DNA of 23,802 bases from a virus. The translations under genes were made by a program, and so were the position numbers. Below, in pieces: positions 14,761 through 20,667 of the stretch. The notes beneath the pieces were generated by a model, which was not told the origin of the DNA, searched no databases, and saw nothing but the letters and a program-made list of their open reading frames with translations. The stretch spans positions 1 through 23,802 of the IMG/VR virus record IMGVR_UViG_3300010885_020208, one strand, 5' to 3'. How positions within the stretch are numbered: the first letter of the stretch is position 1; each line of letters starts with the position of its first letter.

Positions 14761-15132
14761 ATGTCTCGCAACAAACTTAAACTTACTGAAGAACTTGTAG
14801 CTCAACTTCCCGAGGAAAAACGTATTAGCGTGGAATCCGCTAGAGTGTCGTGGTGGTTTAATCTTAGGCCTAATGGTGGATTGAGATTAACAGCATTAGG
14901 TTGGTATGCGTTAACAGATACTTTAGATTTAGAATTTTACGAATATAAAATAAAAGATCCCATTAGTTTTAATCAACATACAATACTAGCATTAGATCGA
15001 AAACTAAAAATGCCTTACTATATTGTAGCCACAAAAGGAATGCCAAAAGCTATTATTTTCTTTGGTAGTAAAGAAGCTGTTTTAGCCAATCTTTACGGTA
15101 ACTTAGAAAAGTTCCTTGACAATTATAGCTAA
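14761..15132 (+). CDS. Conserved phage hypothetical protein, 123 aa
   Basis: Contains WWFNLRPNGGLRLTALGWYAL at 31-51 (residues in family-like order: RPNGGLRLT at 36-44), DLEFYEYKI at 55-63, LALDRKLKMPYYI near 76 and IIFFGSKEAVLANLYG at 98-113. This combination looks like a small phage protein seen in T4-like genomes, function unknown. It follows the previous gene after 9 bp. Its last codons contain the -35 box of the nuclease promoter, so the 3' end has a second role. Confidence 0.65.
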   Translation: MSRNKLKLTEELVAQLPEEKRISVESARVSWWFNLRPNGGLRLTALGWYALTDTLDLEFYEYKIKDPISFNQHTILALDRKLKMPYYIVATKGMPKAIIFFGSKEAVLANLYGNLEKFLDNYS

Positions 15133-15144
15133 CGGTGTTATACT
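15116..15144 (+). promoter_or_regulatory. Sigma-70 promoter, leaderless layout, before the nuclease gene
   Basis: TTGACA at 15116-15121 and TATACT at 15139-15144 are 17 bp apart; ATG 15152 begins seven bases after the -10 box. The promoter could also supply the tRNA that lies inside the 3' end of this gene. Confidence 0.82.
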
Positions 15145-15151
15145 AAAATTT

Positions 15152-15841
15152 ATGAATTGCCAATACTGTAACCGTCTTGCCAAAAGTACTAATTCTAATG
15201 TTCAACACGAAATTAGGTGTCATCAAAATCCTAACCGCATTAAATTAGTACCCACCTACGGTATGTTAGGGAAAAAAGGCGCTAATCAATATACTTACGG
15301 CGCTATAATGTCTGCCACAACTCGTAAAAAAATAAGCGACGCATCTATTATACAAAATAAAACACAATGGTTAGATCCAGTTATTAAAGCAAAACATAGA
15401 GAATCAATGAAACGGATAGCCAGAGAAAAGCCAGAATCGTATTCTGCGTCAAATCGTGGCAGAACTAAACAGATTATAGTAGATAATATAAAGCTACAGG
15501 GACAATGGGAAGTTGATTTTTATCTATGGGCTAAAGAGGAAGGACTTAACCCTATTAAACCAAGCACAGGATTTAGTTATACTTGGAACGGTGAACGAAC
15601 ATACTACCCTGATTTTTATATAAAATCGTTAGATTTATATATAGAAGTTAAAGGATACGAAACAGATAGGGATCGCTCAAAATGGTCGCAATTCCCTAAA
15701 AATCTGTGTATAATTAAAGAACAAGAAATAAAACAAATTAGAGAAAATAGTTTTAGGGCCGTTAGCTTAATGGTAAAGCGGAGAACTCATAATTCTAGGA
15801 GTGCTAGTTCAATTCTAGCACGGCCCACCAGAACTAAATAG
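15152..15841 (+). CDS. Homing-type nuclease: zinc finger, NUMOD3-like and PD-(D/E)XK domains
   Basis: A 229-residue predicted DNA endonuclease. A small zinc finger at the start has Cys3 and Cys6 with His19, Cys23 or His24. Residues 50-68 (YGAIMSATTRKKISDAS) resemble the NUMOD3 DNA-binding motif of homing nucleases. The catalytic fold is PD-(D/E)XK: Glu120, PD at 153-154, and E-V-K at 165-167. ATG 15152 is preferred over an in-frame TTG at 15116, which is the -35 box itself. Residues 202-229 are encoded by the CAT tRNA gene and 11 further bases, so the natural end may have been lost when the ORF met the tRNA. Such genes are mobile and often sit beside tRNA genes in phages. Confidence 0.75.
   Translation: MNCQYCNRLAKSTNSNVQHEIRCHQNPNRIKLVPTYGMLGKKGANQYTYGAIMSATTRKKISDASIIQNKTQWLDPVIKAKHRESMKRIAREKPESYSASNRGRTKQIIVDNIKLQGQWEVDFYLWAKEEGLNPIKPSTGFSYTWNGERTYYPDFYIKSLDLYIEVKGYETDRDRSKWSQFPKNLCIIKEQEIKQIRENSFRAVSLMVKRRTHNSRSASSILARPTRTK
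15756..15830 (+). tRNA. tRNA with anticodon CAT (Met or Ile2)
   Basis: A complete 75-nt cloverleaf with encoded CCA. The acceptor GGGCCGT pairs perfectly with ACGGCCC, the T arm is GCTAG/CTAGC around TTCAATT, the D arm is GCTT/AAGC, and the anticodon loop is CTCATAA. One mismatch closes the anticodon stem. CAT could be elongator Met or, with lysidine at C34, Ile for AUA codons; the TA after the acceptor and the D arm recall Ile2. It lies on the same strand inside the 3' end of the nuclease ORF. Confidence 0.93.
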
Positions 15842-15845
15842 CTTT

Positions 15846-15983
15846 ATGGAACAGAACAAAAAACCTGTGGAACAATATTATTACTCTGAAGAGGAGTGGA
15901 GTCGTTTAGGATGTGGTCCGTTACCTAAGGAGCGTGACCGTAGTCGATTAGTTGAGGAAACTCAACAAAAGAAATTGTTGTAG
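15846..15983 (+). CDS. Small acidic-basic protein, 45 aa
   Basis: ATG 15846 to TAG 15983 encodes MEQNKKPVEQYYYSEEEW followed by SRLGCGPLPKERDRSRLVEE and QQKKLL; soluble, charged, one cysteine. ACTAAATA at 15833-15840, a variant of the late box, ends five bases before the ATG, a spacing used elsewhere here. It ends just before the tmRNA acceptor piece. Codon use looks like its neighbours. No known family. Confidence 0.5.
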   Translation: MEQNKKPVEQYYYSEEEWSRLGCGPLPKERDRSRLVEETQQKKLL

Positions 15984-16051
15984 CCTTTAAATAGGCAATG
16001 TTGTAAAGTAAGGCGTTGCGGACGAGGGTTCAAATCCCTCCTGGTCCACCA
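15984..16051 (+). ncRNA. ssrA: Permuted tmRNA, acceptor piece (3' half)
   Basis: The piece ends in a T arm GAGGG/CCCTC around TTCAAAT (16024-16040), acceptor strand CTGGTCC (16041-16047), discriminator A and encoded CCA (16049-16051). It has no tRNA 5' half; TTGCGGACG before the T arm matches the tmRNA-type TTCGGACG. CTGGTCC pairs with GGGCCAG at 16132, 81 bp downstream, giving G3-U70, the alanine identity pair. So this is the 3' part of a two-piece tmRNA. The 5' limit is not fixed; the bases after the stop at 15983 form a small GCCT/AGGC hairpin. Confidence 0.88.
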
Positions 16052-16064
16052 AAAGGAGATTAGT

Positions 16065-16130
16065 ATGGATAATGAAGCTGTATTGCTTAGTGCATTTGTC
16101 CTAATAGGCGTAGTCCTAGTCTTTTTTTGA
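16065..16130 (+). CDS. Membrane micro-ORF in the tmRNA intervening segment, 21 aa
   Basis: ATG 16065, six bases after a strong AAGGAG (16053-16058), opens a 21-residue peptide MDNEAVLLSAF followed by VLIGVVLVFF, ending at TGA 16128-16130, one base before the tmRNA coding piece. The peptide is an acidic start plus one hydrophobic segment long enough to span or insert in a membrane. It fills nearly the whole stretch that must be removed from the permuted precursor. Whether it is translated before processing is unknown; a good ribosome-binding site argues against chance, the short length argues for caution. Confidence 0.45.
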   Translation: MDNEAVLLSAFVLIGVVLVFF

Positions 16131-16131
16131 T

Positions 16132-16345
16132 GGGCCAGATTATGGATTCGACGGGGCGAGATAGGATAACGACTCAACAGGACACAGAGAGTCCTTAAAA
16201 GTAAATTAATGTAAATGCAAAAACATCTACAGGCGAAGTAACTGTTTCAGCTAAGAACATCAAGTTCCGCACTTTAGCAGCCAAAGGCCAATCTTTAGCA
16301 GTTTAATCACTGCTTTGCGGAGTTATCCGTCGAAACAGAAAATAA
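16132..16345 (+). ncRNA. ssrA: Permuted tmRNA, coding piece (5' half)
   Basis: Begins GGGCCAGATTATGGATTCGACGG, in parts GGGCCAG then TTATGGATTCGACGG, the near-universal tmRNA 5' sequence. A short GACTC/GAGTC stem (16171-16193) stands where PK1 lies. GGATAAC (16164-16170) pairs with GTTATCC (16322-16328). The tag probably resumes at GCA 16217 and runs 29 codons to TAA 16304, ending SLAV; the stop sits in the loop of a GCAGT/ACTGC hairpin (16298-16313), exactly as in E. coli. The tag is long, and ends in LAV, not LAA. The 3' limit is set just before the terminator. Confidence 0.9.
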
Positions 16346-16347
16346 CA

Positions 16348-16373
16348 GAACCCGCTTCGGCGGGTTTCTTTTT
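16348..16373 (+). terminator. Rho-independent terminator after tmRNA
   Basis: A 7-bp stem AACCCGC/GCGGGTT with a TTCG tetraloop (16356-16359), followed by TTTCTTTTT. It ends the tmRNA transcript and separates it from the porin gene. Confidence 0.93.
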
Positions 16374-16478
16374 ATCCAAAATAATTGAATTGTTGCGGTG
16401 CTTTTACTACAAAATTTGCTGATCTACTGTTAGCCCACTAAATATTTGTCTGTAGTACTTTATAAAGGAAACAATAGA

Positions 16479-17216
16479 ATGAAAAAATTATTATTAGCAT
16501 TGTTTGCGATTGCAGGAATTACTTCTGCTCACGCACAAGTAACAGGCAATTTAGGATTGGCAACAGACTATCGCTTCCGCGGTATCAGCCAAACTCAAAA
16601 TGGCCCAGCGGTACAAGGCGGTGTTGACTACACTCACTCAAGCGGTTTGTATATTGGTAACTGGAACAGTAGTGTATCTAGCCAACTTTACACAAACGGC
16701 GCAGGTGTTGAGTCAGATGTCTATGCTGGTTTCAAGAAAGATATTTACAAGGGTCTAACAATTGATGTTGGTTCTTATAACTATTTTTATCCTAACGCTA
16801 CCAATGGTAAAAATCCTAACTTCAACACACAAGAATTGTATGCTGGTTTAGGTTATGGTCCTGTTGCTCTTAAGTACAGTCGTTCTACTAGTAATTACTT
16901 TGGTGTGAATAATAGTGCGGGCACACAATACTATCAAGCAGATGTTAAGCAAAGTTTTGCGCCTGTTTCAGCTAAACTCAAAGATTTGAGTTTTGTTGCT
17001 CACTATGGTCGTACAGCAGTTGCTAATCATGGTAACGCAAGTTACAATGACATCAACGTAGGTGCTGTTTACACATTGCCTAAGGCTTGGGATATTGGTG
17101 TTCGTTATTATACAAACACAAGTATGACTACTCAGAATCAACGTGCTAGTACCGTAAATGGTCAGCAGTTGTACAAAGATGCTTGGGTAGCTACACTAAC
17201 CAAAACATTTGAATAA
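16479..17216 (+). CDS. TorF-like outer-membrane porin
   Basis: A 245-residue secreted beta-barrel protein. Residues 1-19 are a classic signal peptide (MKKLLLALFAIAGITSAHA) with cleavage before Gln20. The mature start VTGNLGLATDYRFRGISQT is the hallmark of the Gcw_chp/TorF porin family, and the rest alternates polar and hydrophobic residues with many Tyr, Gly and Asn, as in outer-membrane strands, ending KTFE with Phe next to last. AAAGGAA (16464-16470) supports ATG 16479 over an in-frame GTG upstream. Such porins are chromosomal in proteobacteria; a phage copy could replace host porins or change permeability or receptor display during infection. Terminators flank it on both sides, so it is its own transcription unit. 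Confidence 0.85.
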   Translation: MKKLLLALFAIAGITSAHAQVTGNLGLATDYRFRGISQTQNGPAVQGGVDYTHSSGLYIGNWNSSVSSQLYTNGAGVESDVYAGFKKDIYKGLTIDVGSYNYFYPNATNGKNPNFNTQELYAGLGYGPVALKYSRSTSNYFGVNNSAGTQYYQADVKQSFAPVSAKLKDLSFVAHYGRTAVANHGNASYNDINVGAVYTLPKAWDIGVRYYTNTSMTTQNQRASTVNGQQLYKDAWVATLTKTFE

Positions 17217-17231
17217 TTTTTTATTCTATGT

Positions 17232-17258
17232 AAAAAAAGGACCTTCGGGTCCTTTTTT
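17232..17258. terminator. Bidirectional terminator
   Basis: AAAAAAGGACC, TTCG loop, GGTCCTTTTTT: a 5-bp GC-rich stem extended by A/T pairs, with T-runs on both strands. It ends the porin transcript from the left and the minus-strand operon (PP-loop gene ending at 17264) from the right. Confidence 0.93.
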
Positions 17259-17263
17259 ATTGA

Positions 17264-18178
17264 CTAGTTTTTGTCGTTAGTGCCTGGAGCAGATCCCAAT
17301 ACGTCGGCCATCTTTTCGTTCCAAGTAATACGACTTACAGTAGTGCCAAATCTATCAATAAGATCATCGCTATACAGCTTTATATTAAAAACATCAGGTT
17401 TCAATCCTTCCCAACCATAGCTACGCAACCTACGTTCAAGATTGCCAAATCCTAGTGCTTCAAAAAGGTCTTGTTTTAGTTTAGGTATTTTTAATGATTT
17501 ACCATCATGTATCTGTTTATCATAAACCTCTAAATGCTTTTTAACAAATTTCATGTTTGACTCAAGGCTATAGTTAAGCATTCCACCAATGCCCTCGATG
17601 TTATTATCTGCTAAAAACTTACTATAGCAAGCAAATGGATGCCGTTGGGGGCTTAAAATAAGTTTGTCGTGCCAGGGCCAAGTATAATCGCCACCTATAA
17701 TAGGAAAACTAGAACATTGTTCAAATAACCAAAAGTGTGTTGCTACGTGTGGAGTTGCAAGTTTGTATGGTTCCAAATATGGAATATGATCACCATTAGT
17801 AAAAAATTTATCTACGTGGAGATCTATTATTACGTGTTCAACAGTATTTTCTCTACAAAACTTTTCACTATAATACAAATCATGGGTATTAATCGCACAC
17901 CCATTAACTAATAATCTCATAGTTATGGCTCGAACAGGAATGTTGTTACGTACACAATGAATTAGTATAATTTCGCTATCAGATCCACCACTATACAAGA
18001 CTTCAATTACACGACCCGTTGCTTCAGCTAAATGCATATTAAAAATATCAGTAATGTTATCAGCATTGCTAGTAGATACATCCAATAATTCTAAATGGAA
18101 TAAGTGTTCTTTTGTTTCTTCGTTGATATCAAATGTTATTTTTTGATAATTGTTGTACCCGCTATACCAAGTAGCCAT
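17264..18178 (-). CDS. PP-loop ATP pyrophosphatase / asparagine-synthase-like protein
   Basis: A 304-residue protein whose N-terminal region leads to the ATP-binding PP-loop SGGSDSE at 63-69 (in EVLYSGGSDSEIIL), followed by a strand VRAITMRL. This is the adenylating fold shared by asparagine synthase, QueC, ThiI and others, which activate a carbonyl with ATP. It lacks the C-terminal zinc Cys set of QueC and is longer, so I do not call it QueC even though folE, queD and queE are nearby. It could be an amidating or thiolating enzyme. It is last in a minus-strand operon after a desaturase. Confidence 0.7.
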   Translation of the reverse strand: MATWYSGYNNYQKITFDINEETKEHLFHLELLDVSTSNADNITDIFNMHLAEATGRVIEVLYSGGSDSEIILIHCVRNNIPVRAITMRLLVNGCAINTHDLYYSEKFCRENTVEHVIIDLHVDKFFTNGDHIPYLEPYKLATPHVATHFWLFEQCSSFPIIGGDYTWPWHDKLILSPQRHPFACYSKFLADNNIEGIGGMLNYSLESNMKFVKKHLEVYDKQIHDGKSLKIPKLKQDLFEALGFGNLERRLRSYGWEGLKPDVFNIKLYSDDLIDRFGTTVSRITWNEKMADVLGSAPGTNDKN

Positions 18179-18181
18179 AGT

Positions 18182-18970
18182 TTACTTAACGCTTACTAAC
18201 TTAATAAAGTAATATGTAGGGTCTAATTCCCACCAGCGACGACCATAGTTAGGTTCGCCTGGTCTGCCGTGATGATTATTATGCCACGCTTCGCCCAATA
18301 TTAAAAAGAACAGCCAAGGAGAATTTACAGAGTCATCCTTGGTATTATAATTTCTGTAACCTATTTGACGATAGTGGTTAAAGCTAGTATTAATACCAAA
18401 GGTATGTAATCCTATAAATGCAGGAAACACTAACAAATACAAGCATAGGTCTACATTGATTAATGATACTATGCCATATGTTATCCATAGAATTTTATGA
18501 TAGTGTCTGTGTATAAAAGCGCAATAGGGATCACGCAATAAATCTATTGTATAGCGTGGACTTAAATTATCTTCTAGAGTAAACATCCAACCAATGTAAC
18601 TGTGAAAGAATCCGTGGCGCGGACTATGTGGATCTCGATCTTTGTCTGCGTGTAAATGATGATATCCTCTGTGAACTGTTGCCCAGAAGATAGGACTTTC
18701 TTGTCCAGCCAGTGCTCCAAAGTATAATATAATTTTTCTAACTAACGGGTGTACCTTATATCCTTTGTGGCAAATTAATCTATGATAACCGGCACTAACC
18801 CCTATCATAACTAAACATACATAACCAACAATACTAGCTATCCACCACCAACTAGGAGCAGACCCTATAATGATATTGTATAAGGCATAAATGCCAAGAA
18901 TTTGGATAGGCACAATGCCTGCCCACAGATTAGTCTGCTTAACAAAGTTTTTTAATATATTAGTTTTCAT
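18182..18970 (-). CDS. Membrane fatty-acid desaturase (delta-9 type) 1
   Basis: A 262-residue integral-membrane di-iron desaturase. Three His boxes are intact: HRLICH at 63-68, HRGYHH at 100-105 and HNNHH at 230-234, with HADKDRDPHSP after the second box, typical of acyl-CoA or acyl-lipid delta-9 desaturases. Hydrophobic segments lie near 17-36, 41-60, 80-90 and 160-195. It would put a double bond in membrane acyl chains using O2 and electrons from a host ferredoxin or cytochrome. It overlaps the GNAT-like gene by 11 bp and is followed 3 bp later by the PP-loop gene. A second, clearly different desaturase lies just across the divergent promoters. Confidence 0.9.
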   Translation of the reverse strand: MKTNILKNFVKQTNLWAGIVPIQILGIYALYNIIIGSAPSWWWIASIVGYVCLVMIGVSAGYHRLICHKGYKVHPLVRKIILYFGALAGQESPIFWATVHRGYHHLHADKDRDPHSPRHGFFHSYIGWMFTLEDNLSPRYTIDLLRDPYCAFIHRHYHKILWITYGIVSLINVDLCLYLLVFPAFIGLHTFGINTSFNHYRQIGYRNYNTKDDSVNSPWLFFLILGEAWHNNHHGRPGEPNYGRRWWELDPTYYFIKLVSVK

Positions 18971-19526
18971 TGATTGTGTCGTTGGTATACTCTACGACAT
19001 ACTGTAATGTACTATTTAGCTCATGCTGACCTATAGGCTTAAACTCACGATAAATGTCAGGCCAATGCTTACTTAATGATGTGCTTTTGTTTTCACTGGA
19101 TCTAGTAAACCAATCATAAATTGTTTTGTTGTATTCGTTAAAGGTAATCCAAAGTTTTTTATAGTATTTGGCTTGTTTCATCATTATAGGCAAGATGTCA
19201 TTACCTATAATGTACTGTGTACGATATTTTGGTGATATAAAAATACGTGTTATCATTAGTGCTATATCTTCAGTATGTTTATTCCAGCCGGCACTAGCAA
19301 CATATTCATCATTTTCATCAGTAATAACAAAATAAGAACCGTTGCCTGTTTGATATCTGCCTTGACGTAAGATGTAAAATAAGTTACCTGGATTATCACA
19401 ATAATCATAGCAGTAATTTTTAGCAAGTTGTTCGCTTTCAAACATACTTGACTTAATGCCGTTTTTTAAAATATTAACTACGTGAGTATTGGTTAAATCG
19501 TGAATTTCGTAAGTGTTATATAGCAT
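18960..19526 (-). CDS. GNAT-like acetyltransferase, 188 aa
   Basis: The middle section reads like a GNAT fold: SYFVITDENDEYVASAGW near 64-81 (beta hairpin), ALMITRIFISPKYRTQ near 88-103 (strand then the start of the acyl-CoA pyrophosphate loop), and LWITFNEYNKTIYDWF near 124-139. The canonical Q/RxxGxG/A loop is degenerate (YRTQYIIGN), so the family call is tentative. Possible target: a protein, a lipid or a small molecule. It is the first gene of the minus-strand unit; a perfect TATAAATA box lies 8 bp upstream of its ATG, with AGGAT between. Confidence 0.5.
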   Translation of the reverse strand: MLYNTYEIHDLTNTHVVNILKNGIKSSMFESEQLAKNYCYDYCDNPGNLFYILRQGRYQTGNGSYFVITDENDEYVASAGWNKHTEDIALMITRIFISPKYRTQYIIGNDILPIMMKQAKYYKKLWITFNEYNKTIYDWFTRSSENKSTSLSKHWPDIYREFKPIGQHELNSTLQYVVEYTNDTINEN

Positions 19527-19534
19527 AGATCCTA

Positions 19535-19542
19535 TATTTATA
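19535..19542 (-). promoter_or_regulatory. T4-type late promoter box (TATAAATA), minus strand
   Basis: A perfect TATAAATA on the minus strand ends 8 nt before the ATG of the GNAT-like gene. With its plus-strand twin at 19559 it forms a divergent pair, the two cores 16 bp apart. Confidence 0.65.
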
Positions 19543-19558
19543 ACTACGTGATACTATG

Positions 19559-19566
19559 TATAAATA
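19559..19566 (+). promoter_or_regulatory. T4-type late promoter box (TATAAATA), plus strand
   Basis: A perfect TATAAATA 12 nt before ATG 19579, which has no visible ribosome-binding site. A transcript would have a leader of only a few bases. Confidence 0.65.
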
Positions 19567-19578
19567 TATGATAACCAT

Positions 19579-20388
19579 ATGTTAAAATATCTTGACCCAG
19601 ATAAATGGGACATCTCTTCTGGCAACAAAGTTAGATCCATATTGCTTATTGCTAATTTGGTATGCTTCTACTGGCTTTTTACTTCGTTTAACTGGTTTGG
19701 ATTTGCTGTAGGATTTGTTCTATATATTTTTATTGCTAAAATTGGTAGCGACATAGGTACACATAGATACTTTTGTCATAAAAGTTTTGTAGCTAAACCT
19801 TGGGTTGAGCGTATGTTCTTTATTGCGGCGGCTATGGTTCCGTTTGGTAGTCCTATACATTGGGTTGGTGTACATAGACTACATCATGAAAAGTCAGATG
19901 AGCCAGGCGACCCGCATAGTCCACATCATACAGGCTTTTGGAAAGTATGGACATTCCAACTAGGAACACATTGGAATATTAGTACAAAATATGTAAAAGA
20001 TTTAATACGTGATAAACGCCATGTATTCTTGTTTAAAAACTATTTTAAAATTTACTTTTTATATGTAGGAATTACTGTATTAATTGCTATATTCTTTGGG
20101 TGGGAATGGATAGTTTACTTGTGGGCGTTGCCTACTACCTTAGTATTACACACTTCTTCAGCAATTAACACTATCTGCCACAAATACGGTTATCAAACTT
20201 ATAAAACAGGAGAAGCAAGTACTAATAATATTTGGTTAAATTTTTTAGTTTGGGGCAATGCTATGCACAATAACCACCACGGCAAACCTCGAGCATACTC
20301 ACAAGCAGGAGAAAAATGGTACGAATTTGATTGGTGGGGGTGTTTAATTAACCGTATTTTAATGGTTAAACCTGCTAATATAGAATAA
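19579..20388 (+). CDS. Membrane fatty-acid desaturase (delta-9 type) 2
   Basis: A 269-residue desaturase with the same three His boxes as its divergent neighbour: HRYFCH at 62-67, HRLHH at 99-103 and HNNHH at 230-234, and the EPGDPHSPHH stretch after box two. Hydrophobic stretches are near 20-38, 41-58, 78-95 and 158-195. The sequences differ widely outside the boxes, so this is an ancient paralog or a separate acquisition, not a recent duplication. Two desaturases may act on different chain positions or lipid classes. ATG 19579 is preceded by a late box but no ribosome-binding site. Confidence 0.9.
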   Translation: MLKYLDPDKWDISSGNKVRSILLIANLVCFYWLFTSFNWFGFAVGFVLYIFIAKIGSDIGTHRYFCHKSFVAKPWVERMFFIAAAMVPFGSPIHWVGVHRLHHEKSDEPGDPHSPHHTGFWKVWTFQLGTHWNISTKYVKDLIRDKRHVFLFKNYFKIYFLYVGITVLIAIFFGWEWIVYLWALPTTLVLHTSSAINTICHKYGYQTYKTGEASTNNIWLNFLVWGNAMHNNHHGKPRAYSQAGEKWYEFDWWGCLINRILMVKPANIE

Positions 20389-20391
20389 ATA
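20384..20391 (+). promoter_or_regulatory. Candidate late promoter box (AATAAATA)
   Basis: AATAAATA spans the stop codon of the second desaturase and lies 23 nt before ATG 20415. Unlike the other boxes it is followed by a normal AAGGAG ribosome-binding site, so the transcript would have a short conventional leader. Confidence 0.4.
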
Positions 20392-20414
20392 ATAACATCA
20401 TAAGGAGATTCACA

Positions 20415-20663
20415 ATGGCAATTACAACTACAGTACAATTTGCTCAAATATGTACATTAGCAGAACATGAAGCAATTAACGCTCAGATAGCTATATTAGT
20501 ATCGCAGGGCGTAACCGACGGAACAAAAGTTATGCCTGAAGGATCTACGCCAATGGGGCCAGGTATACGAACATGGACCACAGTTGAGGCTGCCGATGGC
20601 TGGGTTACATTTGTTCAAACTGTACAAAGTGTTCCACCAACTCAGGCCTTTGTCAGTCAATAA
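20415..20663 (+). CDS. Small hypothetical protein, 82 aa
   Basis: MAITTTVQFAQICTLAEHEAI at the start, then Gly, Thr and Pro-rich sequence ending with WVTFVQTVQSVPPTQAFVSQ; low charge, beta-rich, no signal peptide. It could be a small virion or assembly protein, which would suit a late promoter, but nothing identifies it. A strong AAGGAG (20402-20407) supports ATG 20415. The dioxygenase-like genes follow at 20668. Confidence 0.62.
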   Translation: MAITTTVQFAQICTLAEHEAINAQIAILVSQGVTDGTKVMPEGSTPMGPGIRTWTTVEAADGWVTFVQTVQSVPPTQAFVSQ

Positions 20664-20667
20664 ATGA

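Noticed and set aside
15116-15151. Upstream TTG start for the nuclease
   Set aside because: The TTG is the first part of the TTGACA box, and the protein from ATG 15152 begins with the zinc-finger cysteines.
15984-16051. A degenerate or pseudo-tRNA before the tmRNA
   Set aside because: It has no tRNA 5' half or anticodon arm, but its acceptor strand pairs perfectly with the tmRNA coding piece downstream and keeps G3-U70, so it is the acceptor piece of a permuted tmRNA.
15962-16177. A minus-strand ORF across the tmRNA acceptor region
   Set aside because: Its peptide is a translation of antisense tRNA-like sequence, a common annotation artefact.
17264-18178. The PP-loop protein as the missing QueC
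   Set aside because: SGGSDSE fits the PP-loop, but the protein is about 300 residues and lacks the C-terminal cluster of zinc cysteines of QueC.
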